From Herpomyces periplanetae (Eukaryota; Ascomycota; Laboulbeniomycetes; Herpomycetales; Herpomycetaceae), in assembly GCA_009733715.1 (NCBI GenBank), contig WMKJ01000044.1:1-64000 (forward strand): DNA of 64,000 nt. Reading direction: 5' to 3'. Below, one piece after another: positions 1 to 11,700 of the stretch (the stretch's first letter is position 1; each line of letters starts with the position of its first letter). Position numbers and translations under genes: made by a program. The notes under the pieces were generated by a model. It ran no database searches, was not told the origin of the DNA, and saw only the letters and a program-made list of their open reading frames with translations.

Positions 1-173
1 CCCGTAAATTGAAACCTCGGCCCCTCTGGCCAAAATTATACAATTCTGGTACGGCTAAGAGTGTCGCCGCTGATAAATCTTTCTCAAATACACCCATGAA
101 AATCACAGGTAAAGATGTAAAAAATGTATTGAACAAACTTAACGTCCATGGTTCGTATAAGCTTGTGCAATAG

Positions 174-640
174 TGATATCTATGAAGATGCAGCTAATCG
201 AAATGCATAATAAGTCAATTATGGCATTGATTAGTGTACTTGCATCCATTGGTGGATGGTGGTTGTGGAATATTGCACTATCTGCTACTTACACTAACAA
301 TGTAATATACCGAGTCCGTGATGGTCTTCTTGAACATTTTGGACGCAACATAGTGTGGTGGGCTTCTCTATTAGTAGCTGTGCTAGGAATATTGATCTAC
401 GAAATATCTGTGGCAGCTATACGAGTTGGAATAGCTCCTTCAGACGTTGAAATATTTCAGCAGTTAGAACGAGACCTGAACGTGCGAAAAAGATTCGAAG
501 AAGCTGCGGCAATGGAATTGCAACAAGGTTGGAATCGTGGGAAGAAGAAGAGTAGTTTTGAGTTATCGAGTCAGGCAGCGCGCGAAGCACAAGTTCAAGA
601 ACTCGTAAGAAGGAGAGTTGCCGAAACAGCCACTGGGTAA
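174..640 (+). CDS. P4-type phospholipid-translocating ATPase, C-terminal exon (partial)
   Basis: Last exon of a Dnf-like aminophospholipid flippase, which moves phospholipids to the cytosolic leaflet of plasma/Golgi membranes. The frame contains the last membrane segments (a Gly-Gly-Trp-Trp-Leu-Trp-Asn stretch, then a hydrophobic run around WWASLLVAVLGILIYE) followed by the typical cytosolic tail: SDVEIFQQLERD, RFEEAA, ELQQGWNRGKKKSS. That tail order is characteristic of fungal P4-ATPases. The exon begins after an AG at 172-173; the frame is closed upstream at 158-160. A GT at 110, a TTAAC at 138-143 and the AG fit a 64 nt intron. The open frame at 3-109 does not resemble the expected preceding membrane segment, so the upstream exon is unresolved. 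Catalytic domains (DKTG etc.) lie outside the window. Family call is good; the exact paralogue is not known. Confidence 0.85.
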
Positions 641-1476
641 CTTTCCGTTACCAATGTCATTAGCCAGGTTAGCCTATGCCTCCGGCTACTACCGCCGCGA
701 CGGTTCACTTTCGTTACATTAACACACTTGTCGGGTGTCATTGGAAATCTACCGTCACTCTTTATATATGCATTTTTGACAACTTTCGTTATTGGTTTAA
801 CTCACAGAAAGTTTTACTGTAGGTCATATCGTTTTGGAGTTGGCATTGCAGTCTATTTCTATATTTTATATACGAAATGAGTCTATGTTTTACGGTTCAT
901 TCTCGTTTTATATGTATTTTAGTATAGTACGGTGTGTGTATACTCCGTAGTCATTTATCATTCAATTATACATTCTCTCACACACGCATACATTGATTTT
1001 ACCATCCGCTTAAAGCCTAACTTATACAACAAACTTCTGAAACTCGTCCGCCAAATATTTTTTCCGCCGGCACCGAAAATCCATTTTAGGAAATTTCCCG
1101 ATTCAGAAATAGAACCACCTTCCTCATTTAGAGTGACATCTGGGCAGCACCTTCCGCATGTGTGGGATGACGTAATTTGGATTTGTCATCATCGGAGATT
1201 GGTTTTGCCGAGCCGGTAGAGGTGGAAGAGCGCGTGGGCGGTACAGAACTAGGGATAAAATGAGGAAATGGGATATGATATGTTAACGAACGAGGAGTTG
1301 AATGGGTATCCAGACGAATGAACATGGGAGTGAACGAGTGAATGATGAAATGTTTGACAGTGGTGATGGTAATAAGGATGATAAAAAAAAGTGTACTAAC
1401 TGGGAATATCGGGGCTTTGTGAATTGAAAACTTCAGCGTGGAATTGTGGTTTGACTATTTCAGTGTATTGGAAAGT
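641..1476. other. Intergenic, P4-ATPase to VPS5
   Basis: No gene recognised. The part nearest VPS5 (1350-1463) contains a GT-rich stretch, a TACTAAC at about 1395-1401 and two AG acceptors (1436, 1463). This looks like an intron, so a short upstream VPS5 exon or a spliced 5' leader may lie here; I could not find a donor whose phase fits. Confidence 0.5.
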
Positions 1477-3066
1477 ATGTGGGAACGTTGTGACGAAGAG
1501 GAAGGGGATGATGATTGCGGACAGGAAGGAGATGAGAGTGGGGAAGTATGGGCTACGAATACTAAAACAGAGAAGGCGAAGGAAAAGACAACGCTTACAC
1601 GAGGAACTAAACGTGGACCACGCGCGGCACGGTTGGAAGCGTTGGATGATGGATTAGGACCGCTAGGACCACTGTGTGAGGGAAGTATTGATGATAATAA
1701 ACAGGACGGCAAATCGAGTTTTCCAGGGTCGTCAGGAACTGTGAGAGCGACAAGCGTCCCGACGACGTCGACTAGTACCTCTGTAATCGTCAAAACGGCC
1801 AACGATAGTACGGTTAAGGATAATGATGTTATCAAGCTAGCTTTAACACCCCCACCACCACCACCGGCCAAGCTTAGCCCGGATTCCGCTGACCCGAGGG
1901 ATGACGAGGATGAGCTAAATAGTTTATACATAAGCGTTGGTGATGCGCACAAAGTGGGTGATATTACCAACTCTCACGTTGTGTACAGCGTACGCAGTAA
2001 AATAGGACAAGGTGTACACGGTGAACGTGTAGTAGGACGACGATATCGAGATTTTCTTTGGCTGTATGATCGCTTGACAGCGAATAACCCGGGCACCATA
2101 GTACCAGCGCCGCCTGAGAAACAGGCTATTAATAGGTTTGAAGCAGGATTTGTGGAATTGAGACGACAGGCATTGCAGCGAATGCTACGCAAAATAGCCG
2201 TGCATACAAGGTTACGCAGAGATGAGGATTTCCGTTTATTCCTACAAAGTGATTCGTTTAACATTGAAATTAAAACACGAGAAGTACGCGACACTGAGCA
2301 ACCACGTAGCGTAATGGCAGCAGCAATAGGATGGACAGGATCATCAGCAACATCTGCATCTATTAGCGTTGGTGCCGGGGCAGGAGGGGGTAGTGGGAGC
2401 ACTGACGAAGATGATGAATGGTTCGAAGAGCAACGCAGCTACATTAACGCTCTAGATGCGCAATTACGCGGCATACAGCAAGCTTTGGATGGTGTAACGG
2501 GACAACGAAAAAATTTAGTTGAAGGATGTAGTGATCTAGCACGTGGTGTAGTAGAACTATCGCGTATAGAGCTAGCATCAGATGGATTGAGGTCCAGCCT
2601 AGAAGGATTAGCAGAAGTACAGGCTCGTTTAGCCGAAGTATTCGAGCGAGCATCACAACAGGATGTTTTAACGTTGGGCTTAGCGGTTGATGAGTACGTT
2701 CGAATGGTAGGAAGTGTTAAAACAGCCATGGCACAACGCCAGAGAGCTCGAGAAGCGTGGAAGCGCGCTGAAACTGATTGGACCAAACGACGACGTGAGT
2801 ATGAAAAGTTGCGACGACGGGCAAGCCGAACCTTGGACGTAGCACGCGGGGAGTTAGATGAAGCTCAGCGCAAGTGTGCGGCGTGTAAACGCCACTTTGA
2901 AGAAATTGCCGGTGTACTAAAGTGTGAGTTACGTCGGTTTGACACTGATAAAGTGGAAGATTTTAAGTGTGCCGTGGAAACGTTTTTGGAGAGTGCAATT
3001 GAAACGCAAAAAGAGATTATCGAAGTATGGGAATCGTATGCCTTGCTTATCGAAGGTGAGTGTTGA
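1477..3066 (+). CDS. VPS5: Sorting nexin Vps5/SNX1, retromer subunit (PX-BAR)
   Basis: Membrane-bending retromer component that binds PI3P on endosomes and recycles cargo receptors to the Golgi. From the ATG at 1477 it encodes 529 residues: an acidic, Lys-rich N-terminus; a proline run (about residues 126-133); a PX domain (about 146-260) with the PI3P-binding RRYRDFLWLY motif, PPEKQAI and a C-terminal FRLFLQSDSF; a Gly/Ser linker; and a C-terminal BAR region (about 305-527) rich in heptad-like Ala/Leu/Arg/Glu with WKRAETDW. PX wording matches Vps5/SNX1 better than Vps17. The frame is open upstream to 1438, but with no ATG, and an intron-like TACTAAC lies just before, so a few N-terminal residues may be missing. 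Translation ends at TGA 3064-3066, just after a GTGAGT that could be a donor; the length already fits the family. Converges on the gene at 3162. Confidence 0.9.
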   Translation: MWERCDEEEGDDDCGQEGDESGEVWATNTKTEKAKEKTTLTRGTKRGPRAARLEALDDGLGPLGPLCEGSIDDNKQDGKSSFPGSSGTVRATSVPTTSTSTSVIVKTANDSTVKDNDVIKLALTPPPPPPAKLSPDSADPRDDEDELNSLYISVGDAHKVGDITNSHVVYSVRSKIGQGVHGERVVGRRYRDFLWLYDRLTANNPGTIVPAPPEKQAINRFEAGFVELRRQALQRMLRKIAVHTRLRRDEDFRLFLQSDSFNIEIKTREVRDTEQPRSVMAAAIGWTGSSATSASISVGAGAGGGSGSTDEDDEWFEEQRSYINALDAQLRGIQQALDGVTGQRKNLVEGCSDLARGVVELSRIELASDGLRSSLEGLAEVQARLAEVFERASQQDVLTLGLAVDEYVRMVGSVKTAMAQRQRAREAWKRAETDWTKRRREYEKLRRRASRTLDVARGELDEAQRKCAACKRHFEEIAGVLKCELRRFDTDKVEDFKCAVETFLESAIETQKEIIEVWESYALLIEGEC

Positions 3067-3161
3067 CAGTTTGCGCAAACTCACTAGCCCGGACAATTGG
3101 AAGAATGTGGGTAGCACAGCCTGGGGATGGTGTTGGCGTCGATAATGTCAGTTATGAAGGT

Positions 3162-4496
3162 TTAATACGGATTGTTAAGATAGTTAATCGGAGATGGAGG
3201 CGAGGATATAGATCGTGGAACTCTGCGAATGCTTCGCTTAGGATGGGTAGGCGGAGGTAGTTTAGGTGGTGTCGTTAAGACAAGAGAAGTTGAACGTTGA
3301 TTGTACGACACCGTAGATAACTTGACGGCATCTTGACGTGAGCGTAAATTTTCATCCGGCGACGATGTAGGAAGAGGGAATGTGGTGTATGCATTTAAAT
3401 TGAATGAGTGAACCGGATCTTTCATTGGTAGAGGAGGTGGTGAAGGTGACGGAGATGGAAAAGCGGGGGAGTGGTTTGACGAATTCATTTTGGGTGAAAT
3501 GGGGACAGTTTCGGGGTCGTTAGTGTTAAATTTGGAGTGTAATGTCGATGGACACATTTCTCGGTATGATGGATGAATATTTTGATCACATTCATGCTGG
3601 GTTTTATACTTACGGCGATGGTATCTGTAGGCCAGTGCCATGACTATTGACATGAGAAAAATTGACGTGGACGCTGTGGATAGAGAAAGTGCTAAAAGGA
3701 TGTTTCGCCCCGGTGACCTGGTCATCGAGGGAGCAGACGGTGGTGCTGATGATGAAGGTGATGCAAAATTTTGTCGACTTGGATGTGAAGATGATGTCCT
3801 CGTATAGGGAGATAGGTATGGAAGATTTGTCTCCGTTATATCCAGGGCGGTCATATGCGTTGTAGTTAATGAGGGATTAACGTCAAAATAGACCGTAGTA
3901 GTGTACGCGGGAAGATGAATGGTTTCAGCCGTATATGGTTGGCTCATGTCAAGTTTAGCGGACGCTCGATCTTTTGCTTCTTCGATTGTACTTGGATCCA
4001 GGGTAGGCGAGACAACTGCATAAGGAATGGAGGACGTGGTCGGATTCGGTATTGGTGATGGTATGGACTGGATTGTTTTGTGAGAGATAGCATTGTGGGA
4101 AAATGAGTTTCGACAAATATCATACAGCGCTTGAAATTTATCGGCATCTCGTTCTAGGGAATAGTTTGAGTGAGAGTACGCACAGATGACGGCGCTTTCG
4201 CCCAGGCTTAACCTATGAGCTCTGTGATTTGAGCAGAGACACTTGAGCCGTTGATCCGATGAACGTTGACGTGCACAGGATAAATGAGCGGATGGAGAAG
4301 GTGAAATACCATCGTTTTGGAGCGAAGTGGAAAGGGCATATTGAGAAAGAACTATACGCTCGAGGCATGCAATGATTTCAAGAGGAATGACCTCCAAGAT
4401 ACGTGAAGGTGATGTATTGGCATAAGCAGTGATGTGAACAAGGGAGAATATGTAAATGAAATGAACCAACGGGAAGGACAGCAGGGTATTCCACAT
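3162..4496 (-). CDS. Single-pass surface protein with CFEM-like cysteine region
   Basis: Not assigned to a named gene. The chosen start (4496) gives a 444-residue protein with a hydrophobic signal-like N-terminus (MWNTLLSFPLVHFIYIFSLV, then AYA before a likely cleavage site); the frame stays open upstream to 4562. The next about 110 residues hold six cysteines (about 44, 74, 86, 88, 105, 128) including a Cys-x-Cys, resembling a degenerate CFEM domain, which normally has eight. A Ser/Thr/Pro-rich stalk follows, then one membrane helix (about 265-290) with a basic stop-transfer RYHRRKYK and a Pro/Ser-rich cytosolic tail of about 150 residues. This layout suits a cell-wall or cell-surface sensor or adhesin. 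CFEM proteins are known for heme/iron uptake and host contact, but that role is only an inference here. No intron seen. Tail-to-tail with VPS5 (95 bp gap). Confidence 0.7.
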   Translation of the reverse strand: MWNTLLSFPLVHFIYIFSLVHITAYANTSPSRILEVIPLEIIACLERIVLSQYALSTSLQNDGISPSPSAHLSCARQRSSDQRLKCLCSNHRAHRLSLGESAVICAYSHSNYSLERDADKFQALYDICRNSFSHNAISHKTIQSIPSPIPNPTTSSIPYAVVSPTLDPSTIEEAKDRASAKLDMSQPYTAETIHLPAYTTTVYFDVNPSLTTTHMTALDITETNLPYLSPYTRTSSSHPSRQNFASPSSSAPPSAPSMTRSPGRNILLALSLSTASTSIFLMSIVMALAYRYHRRKYKTQHECDQNIHPSYREMCPSTLHSKFNTNDPETVPISPKMNSSNHSPAFPSPSPSPPPLPMKDPVHSFNLNAYTTFPLPTSSPDENLRSRQDAVKLSTVSYNQRSTSLVLTTPPKLPPPTHPKRSIRRVPRSISSPPSPINYLNNPY

Positions 4497-5325
4497 TTCG
4501 TCAATTGTAACGAAGGGAAGCACAGGTTCAAAGAATACTTTGGGGATAAACGAGCATGTCAAAAGAGTTGATGCGCGTGCGCAATGGTGCAGCGGATGAC
4601 CAGGTTGACGAATGGTGTGGTATCAGCGTGGGATTTATACACAAAACAACCAATGCGAAATCGTGAACATGATCACCTGGTACTTAGTATAATTCAGGGT
4701 TTGTTCACGGCTTTTTCACCAGGAGGGTTTACGCTAAATATCAAATTCACTATCCCCTCTTTTTCTTGGTCGGTCACGCATACAGATATTCATCATATTT
4801 ACACCCATTATATACGTTTGTACGGGTTTGCGTAAGTGGGCGTGTGCGCATGGGTACGCATGGGATGAGAAAATTGACCGTAGACGTGAAAGCACGGTGA
4901 CAAATATGTGCGCGTGCGTACCAAGCAGCGTGACAAATTTGAGGGTGGGCAAGCGGAATATTCCAATTCTGGCTAACTGGGTCTTGAATTTCAAATGTAG
5001 GGATGACCAAAGTGAGAAACAAGATGTTACGTTGAATGTTAAGATGGGCCAATGATGAATATGGAAATGAGGATTGAACAGAGGTGTGCATGCTTCTAGT
5101 ACATGGTCAAAGCGGAGTCCACAGGAAATGTTGGTCGTATCAGGGAGACTAATGGAGGAAGGCGAATTTTTAACATTTTTAAGGATGGAATCGATTTTAA
5201 ATATGCATGATGTGATAACTGTAACTTTAGACATTAATTTTGGCATCATTACCCCGTAGACAGTTATACTGACGGAAGATTGGCGTGGACATGCAGGCTG
5301 GTATACACGAATGAAGAAGTGGATA
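4497..5325. other. Intergenic, upstream of the CFEM-like gene and downstream of the P450
   Basis: 829 bp without a recognised gene. Small open frames on both strands have no family resemblance. Likely the promoter of the CFEM-like gene plus the 3' end of the P450 transcript. Confidence 0.5.
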
Positions 5326-7317
5326 TTATACGAAATGGGGATCAAAGTTGAAGTCGTGATGGTCGGTCTTGTAGGCTTGTGTATGGCGGCGAACGATTTC
5401 CAGAGGAATGGATCCGTGTCGCATTTTAAGTGTTATTACGGTTGACATGTTATACCTAATTTTTGACATTGCATTGTTACGTGCGGCAATCCAGGCAGCT
5501 CGCTGGAAACGTATGCGCTCAGTATGAGAAGCTGATGATACAGGAATTGTGTAGCTTAGCCGAACGGTGTATTGCTTGAAAAAAACGGCGAGAAACGTTA
5601 TAATTTCAACCAATGCAAACCTTTTGCCTATACAAGCACGTTGACCTTCGGAAAATGGGATATAGGAAAATCTTCGAGGTTCAAAAAGGTCAACATCATC
5701 GTGTGTATCGGTACTCATATCTAAGTTAGGATCGTGATCAGAGGACTGTTTAGTGAACCAGCGTTCCGGGCGAAATTCTTCAATATCATTATCAAGATTT
5801 GATACGGGAAACTGTACTTTCTCCCAAGGATACCGTGGTATAGTGGGATGACAAGGCCAATATTTGGGATTTCTGTGAGTAGCAACGGCACTTATTGTAA
5901 TACACGTTTGTGGTGGTATGACTACATCACGACCATTCATGTGTATAGGCTGAGGACGGTGATCTGTACGCTTCAATATAGACATAACGGGAGGAGCCAG
6001 TCGAAGGGTCTCTTTTACGACAGCACCGAGATAACTCTTCATTAAACGGGGCATAGTTTGTTCATAATCCCATTGTTGGCAAGGTGTATCACCGAACAAC
6101 GTATCAAGAACATGATGAACTTTGGTAATCATCCAGGGATGAGTGGCAAGATAAATTAAAGCCATTTGAATGGTATCAGCAGTAGTTTCATGACCACTGA
6201 TGAGAAACATGAAAGAATTACCAATTAATTCTTGCCATGTTAGCCGGGCGGCATCCTTATTTTCGTCTTGTAAACTTGATATCATGGCATCCATTAAGTC
6301 GAATTTGGTACGATCTCTTGTATCATTGGTTCTATACTCTATAAGTTTACTGGTGTACCTATCTTGAATATGCTGGCCCCATTCATGATAAGCTGTGTTA
6401 ACGGTAGGAAAAAAATACTTGAGAATGAAGCGTGGGCAAACGGTAATTAGAATAATATGATCGAGGACTGTACTCATACTTTCAAGGCAGCTCATTTTGT
6501 GACCAGTGGGAATGTGACTGGAACTTTGATAGCCTTGGGCCAGTAATTTTTCATTGTTATCGTTAACGCCGGGCCACAGGCAATGCAGGCCGAATCCAGC
6601 ACGAATTATAACGTGTAAACTTAATCTCATGGTATCGTGAGAAACGTTATGCTGAATATACCGATTCTGTCGGGGTTGGCCTAACCAACCGTCAAGAAGA
6701 AGATTGGTTTGAACAATTGTTTCTTCCCATAAACGTTGAAGATTTCGTTCATTGAAAGCCGGACCAATAACTCGTCTATGACGACGCCATTCAGCATCTT
6801 CGGTAGTAAGGACGTTTCGTCCATATATGTTCATGATACCATAAAGTTGGAGAAATTTGGGAAAATCTTGCCGGCGTGAAATAATTTGCGAAATAACAAT
6901 GGGATCAGCAGTGAAAAGAACCAGTCCGAAGGGTGATACTTGAAGAAATGAATCTGTTTTAAGCCTTTCAAAAGCGTAATAGCGACTGTGCCATGTCCAA
7001 TCGACGTGGATCATATGTATCCATGGTTCTTTCAGGAAATTAGGCAAGCAATTCAAAAGAGGAATAATGAAGTCTTGAGTAACAAGCCAGAAACGATTAT
7101 AGGCAAATGTGGGAACGATAACATAGGGAATTCCGGATTGTTTAGCTATGGAAATATTTTTGTACAGGCCGTAAATTGTCTTAACAAGAAAGATAGCCGA
7201 CAAGACATAGAAACCGGTGAAGAAACTTGGAGAAGATATTAGTGTCAAGTTGGGAATTGTGAAGGAAATCATGATGCCAGAGCCAAAGTCCAGGAGGATA
7301 TTGAGGCCAATTAACAC
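5326..7317 (-). CDS. Cytochrome P450 monooxygenase
   Basis: Heme-thiolate monooxygenase, probably anchored in the ER membrane by an N-terminal hydrophobic helix (about residues 31-50, SFFTGFYVLSAIFLVKTIYG). 663 residues in one exon, somewhat longer than the usual about 520. Diagnostic elements appear in order: the WRRHRRVIGPAF C-helix (about 177-188), the I-helix oxygen-binding SGHETT (374-379), the ExxR of the K-helix (ETLR, 436-439), the PERW motif (517-520), and the heme loop FSEGQRACIG (555-564) with the axial Cys at about 562. Extra length comes from a roughly 30-residue insert before PERW and an acidic, Asp-rich insert between PERW and the heme loop. The substrate cannot be read from sequence, and no biosynthetic cluster partner is adjacent. 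An alternative start is the Met at 7272. Confidence 0.95.
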   Translation of the reverse strand: MLIGLNILLDFGSGIMISFTIPNLTLISSPSFFTGFYVLSAIFLVKTIYGLYKNISIAKQSGIPYVIVPTFAYNRFWLVTQDFIIPLLNCLPNFLKEPWIHMIHVDWTWHSRYYAFERLKTDSFLQVSPFGLVLFTADPIVISQIISRRQDFPKFLQLYGIMNIYGRNVLTTEDAEWRRHRRVIGPAFNERNLQRLWEETIVQTNLLLDGWLGQPRQNRYIQHNVSHDTMRLSLHVIIRAGFGLHCLWPGVNDNNEKLLAQGYQSSSHIPTGHKMSCLESMSTVLDHIILITVCPRFILKYFFPTVNTAYHEWGQHIQDRYTSKLIEYRTNDTRDRTKFDLMDAMISSLQDENKDAARLTWQELIGNSFMFLISGHETTADTIQMALIYLATHPWMITKVHHVLDTLFGDTPCQQWDYEQTMPRLMKSYLGAVVKETLRLAPPVMSILKRTDHRPQPIHMNGRDVVIPPQTCITISAVATHRNPKYWPCHPTIPRYPWEKVQFPVSNLDNDIEEFRPERWFTKQSSDHDPNLDMSTDTHDDVDLFEPRRFSYIPFSEGQRACIGKRFALVEIITFLAVFFKQYTVRLSYTIPVSSASHTERIRFQRAAWIAARNNAMSKIRYNMSTVITLKMRHGSIPLEIVRRHTQAYKTDHHDFNFDPHFV

Positions 7318-8320
7318 GAAATCCCAGCTATTTTATACAATAGTCAAGTACCGAATAATTCCCCCTCGCGGGAGACCTTTTTTCAAGATTCGGGTGCAAG
7401 AAAAACAATCAAGGGACTGCACAATGATACTGCTTGACCTTTAACACTAGACGGATACACTTGAATTTGGTGCGACAAAACCCTGCCCTTGACGATCATT
7501 CTTTTGCGAATAGATTTCCACAGAGTAGAGAAAAGCAAACCAAAGCAAATACATCGTCTGGAAAGTCCTTCTTATACAACTGATCTTGCGCGTCCATCGA
7601 CGATATCTCTTTCCTTGTGTTGTGCAAATCAGCTACCGCGGGAATCACAATTGATCATCATGTTGGCACTATTACTTTCCCACTGCGTATCTCATCTTGT
7701 GAGTATACGATAGCACCCAACTTTTTTCATCTCATGCAGATACGCCCGGTCGCATACTCCTTCACAATGCATACTTGATCATCCAATCTACCCTTATACT
7801 ACACCTTATTTTATCACCTTACTTTTCCCTGGTCTTCTAATCTCCAAATTTTCATAATTCTTATACTGATTAACTGATGTAATTTCCCGTTAATTCTATG
7901 GTTTGAGCCTACCGGATTCTCCTCTTGTCGTATACTACTTATCACGTCCCCGTAGCGCTTCTACCTACACGAGAGTCACTTATACGCTGTTCGTACTCTC
8001 TATAATTACCTTTATTATCATGATTTGTTACCCAAGGGTGAGCCCTGCGTATACGTTCGTGCTGCTGCTGCAGGTTTACCCGATGATGCTCGTGTATCCC
8101 GTCCGATACATTGTACTCCCTTGCCCACTTCCACGTTAATTTAACCATATACTACGATTCGTTTACCCTACACAGCTTCACATTGTTGCAAAGCGATTGA
8201 TAGAACCCTCTCTTTCCGTCGTTTTATCGTACTATTGCTACTTCTACTAAATTTAACATTCTTCACCATAACTGACAAACGATAATTCTGCATTAACACG
8301 CTAACGCGCCAAAGTGATTC
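7318..8320. other. Intergenic between P450 start and TIM9 end
   Basis: 1.0 kb, no recognised gene. The + strand is C/T-rich from about 7600 to 8300, which goes against the strand trend seen in the other long gaps. Presumably the P450 promoter. Confidence 0.5.
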
Positions 8321-8701
8321 TTAGTTACCCGATCCAGTTCCATTCGCTGCTTGCATCATTGACATGTTCTGTTCGGCAAATCGCTGTCCTAACCGCTCCG
8401 ATGCTTTAATTCGCTTATCAATGCACTTCATCACACAGTTTTCTTCCTTGGATTGTAATGATTTTGTAGTAAAATCGTGAATACACTCGTCAAAGCATCG
8501 CTGCACAAAATTCGTGTACATCTGTAGCCGAGAAAATCACCCCATCCATCCGTTAACGTCAGCAGCCCTAGTTTGTGTTTCGCGAAAACACAGAAGTTTG
8601 CACTACTTTTTACTTACTGTAATAAAATCTCGCATTTGTTTCTGTTCCATGCGCGACGTTAATTCTCGTTGCTCATCCGCGTTAAGTCTGCTACCATTCA
8701 T
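8321..8701 (-). CDS. TIM9: Mitochondrial intermembrane-space chaperone Tim9
   Basis: Small TIM chaperone that, with Tim10, escorts hydrophobic carrier precursors across the intermembrane space to TIM22. Two exons on the minus strand: 8618-8701 (start [14 protein letters not shown]) and 8321-8521, joined across a 96 nt intron with GTAAGT donor and CTACAG acceptor in phase 0. The 94-residue product has the twin Cx3C signature (CFDEC and CVMKC) that forms the two disulfides, the Tim9-type MEQKQMRDF stretch before it, and [11 protein letters not shown] after it. Length and motif order agree with Tim9 rather than Tim10 or Tim13. Short Asn/Gly tail. The substrate class of this chaperone includes carriers such as AGC1 encoded at 53-56 kb, but the genes are not adjacent. 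Confidence 0.95.
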
Positions 8702-11700
8702 CCCGCTTGTTAGCAATTCAATTTTCCTTTTAACTATCTTAGATACACTATCACGTCAAAACGTCACCACTCAAACAGCTTACTCCATGTTTTAGAATGT
8801 TTGATGTTGTAAAAAAATTTTGTTGCGCGCGTTAGATCTGGTCAGTAAATTTTGTCCGCTGATTGCGCCGTGTCGTAGTGCACTTTGGTATTTAATCTCG
8901 CGTCGTATTGCGTCGCACTGAACTGCACTGCGCGGTGTTGTACTGTATTGTAACGCAGCGTAGTAGATTGTATAGTATCGTATTGAACCTAATCCAATCC
9001 AATCGCACCGCACCGTATCATGCCAACATCCCAACTCGCTGCCTCACCCTTAACAAAGTCCGACTGTCCTTCCCTTATCTCCGCCACACCGCCATCCAAA
9101 CCGCTTACCAAATTATTCCTGCGCCACGGTGGCTTGAGCAGTGGCGTCGGGTGGTGTCGCTGATGGAAATTTTTCCTGAGTTTTGCCATTGCTATACTAA
9201 GGGACTTGTTCTTAAGTGTTACGATGTAATCAATATTATACATTATGTGTATAAATGGTGAAGTTTTAGCTGCATATATATTCCTTTGGTGTCTCTAAGT
9301 TCAATCCTTCTTACACTGCATCCTATTGTCTTTCTGTGTATATAAAATATGTACACACATGCTTACACTCAACCTCACACACCCCTACGCTACCTTTTGA
9401 TGTTTCTTCCCATTTTCGTGTACGTTCTTGGAATTTACCTGTCATTATCGATAAAATTTATTTTTACGCTAGTCCGGACACATATTCCTCTCGTTCCCTT
9501 ATTTTATTCCTATGGACAAGTCACCTATTTTTTCCGTCGCTGTTTTACCGTACACACCATATACATTCATATATATATATATATCTCTACACTTAATTTT
9601 CCCCGTTTAATCCAAAATTTTACTAAACCTTTCCCGTTTTCATTCACATTTCTCACAATTTCATCAAGACCTGTATACTTACTCTACCCTAGCTATCATT
9701 GTCTGTACGTATTTACACCTCCCTTCCCTCCAGTCCAAATTTACCCGTCTACCCTAAACCACTACATCAATTTGAAATCCTCTTACTAGCCACTCCTTTA
9801 ACCACTTTACAACTAGCCTATTCATCCTTCCCACACCCGCTAACCCATGATACACTACTTTCTCCTCGTACACACTCCCAATCATTTCCCCTACATACTC
9901 CATAAATACGTCACTCTAATTAAGCAATCCCAACGTTACTATATCTCTGCATTAAGTAATCAATTTCGTTTAACGTTCTACAGTTAATATGAATAATACA
10001 CGTGAAATTTTACCGTTTATACAAAATTCATACTTGAGCAAAACTTATTCTACATTTTGCTTGTACAAGCATAATTATTATCATCGAACTTCTTTTATTT
10101 ACCAATACACAGATTTTAACTTAACCATACACATTTACACTTTTACATAAATCATGCACAACCTACCATGTAGCTAACCCTTTAATCCATTATACCCATT
10201 TTTACCATCCCCATCCCCCGTTAGTACATTATTGTTCCACATCATGTAAAGTATTTCCCTGAAGAAATTTTACACATATAAAAACTCCATCTGTATACAC
10301 TTTCCCATACCCACCCATACTTAGCCGTTAATTACACTGTCATGTCAACGTTGCCATTACATTTTTCCAAACCTACTTAAAACTTTTCAACAATCTAATC
10401 CTATATCGAAACCCACTCATCTCGTCACCCTTCTCCCCCTCAGAAAGTTCATTACAAAATCGCTACAGCCTGCTGATTAAGAAAACCATGATTAATAAAC
10501 ATGGTCAAGGATCAATTTCCCGAAACAGCCATTGCGACTCGCGGCATTTTCCCAGTGTTCAAGGCCGCGCCTTCCTCTAATGGACGCGTCTTCCGCTCAA
10601 TTGGGCCCCGCCAGTTGTCTCCTTCCTAATTCAATTCTAATGTCATTATCTCGCCAATCCCGATTACTTAATCTCACAATTTCTTGTGCTTTTCGCTTGT
10701 TAAATTTCTCCCTTAAATTCTCCTCTCCCCCGCTCGTTTTTTCTTTTAAAAACTTATTCTTTAATATTTCCTTTCCCAGTTCACCTTTCCTTCTGCTTAC
10801 TCCTGTCATCCTTACTCTTTTTACTTCCTTTCACCCCCGCTCCCCGTCGTCGTCAATTTCTTACTACCCTGTTCAACCAGTCACGTGAAAATTTATTTTC
10901 CGTAGCCACAAAACTTCCGCCTGTTCGTATTCCTCAGTTCAATCGTAAATGATTATCTATCGTTTTCTCCCATTAAACCTCTAATTCCCCTCTCCGTAAT
11001 TCATTACTCCCTGCCTCTCTACTCCCATTGGATCTCATTAACAAATTCTAACCTTCACATGTCCGTTCCACTCATGCTAATACATTACATACTCTTCTCC
11101 ATTTAATTTTCCCCCATACTAAACTATTTATAATCGCAGCTCATTCGTTTTGTCACCCTCCTCTTCCCAACTCCTCATAAAATATTTATTACCCTTTAAG
11201 TCTTCACAAACGTATCAATTTATCCTTAATTTATTACTTCCTTCACTTACCGCGCTAAAACCTTCCCTTCTCATCCTTCTAACTTTCATTTCACGCTAAT
11301 CATTTGCCCTTACCATACTCTTTGTTCACTTGCTAACTGCTTCCTCGTCCTTCCCGTGGGCGTCGCCCTCGGTTTCACCCACATTAAATCTACCCGGTAT
11401 TCCCTCCGCATTTCAATTTATGCTACTCTTCACCTCGGTCATAACTTTCCCCCAGTGCTACCCGAACTGGTCTTTCGTATAATACTGTCGCACCTAACGA
11501 CACTTAACCCGCTTTCCTCAAGCTTTCTCTCTTCCTACTTTGCTACGTGCGTACGAGTTATCTTAATCTCCGCTGATGCGATTGTCACGCGATCCCTGCG
11601 CCAGAAAAGGGGTTCGTACCGTTAGCCCGGCCGTAACTTGATTCAGGAACTAGCTCTGCCTCGTTACTGGTACCGCGATCCCTTCCTCTGTCACTCCATC

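Noticed and set aside
3-109. Open frame at the left edge as a P4-ATPase exon
   Set aside because: Phase fits an intron at 110-173, but the reading does not resemble the membrane segment expected there; left unassigned.
3067-3260. Possible extra VPS5 3' exon after a GTGAGT at 3056
   Set aside because: The stop at 3064 already gives the family length; downstream frames have no sorting-nexin similarity.
9336-9905. Overlapping Ser/Tyr/Pro-rich frames upstream of the RhoGAP
   Set aside because: C/T-rich composition removes stops in some frames; no splice-consistent gene or family match.
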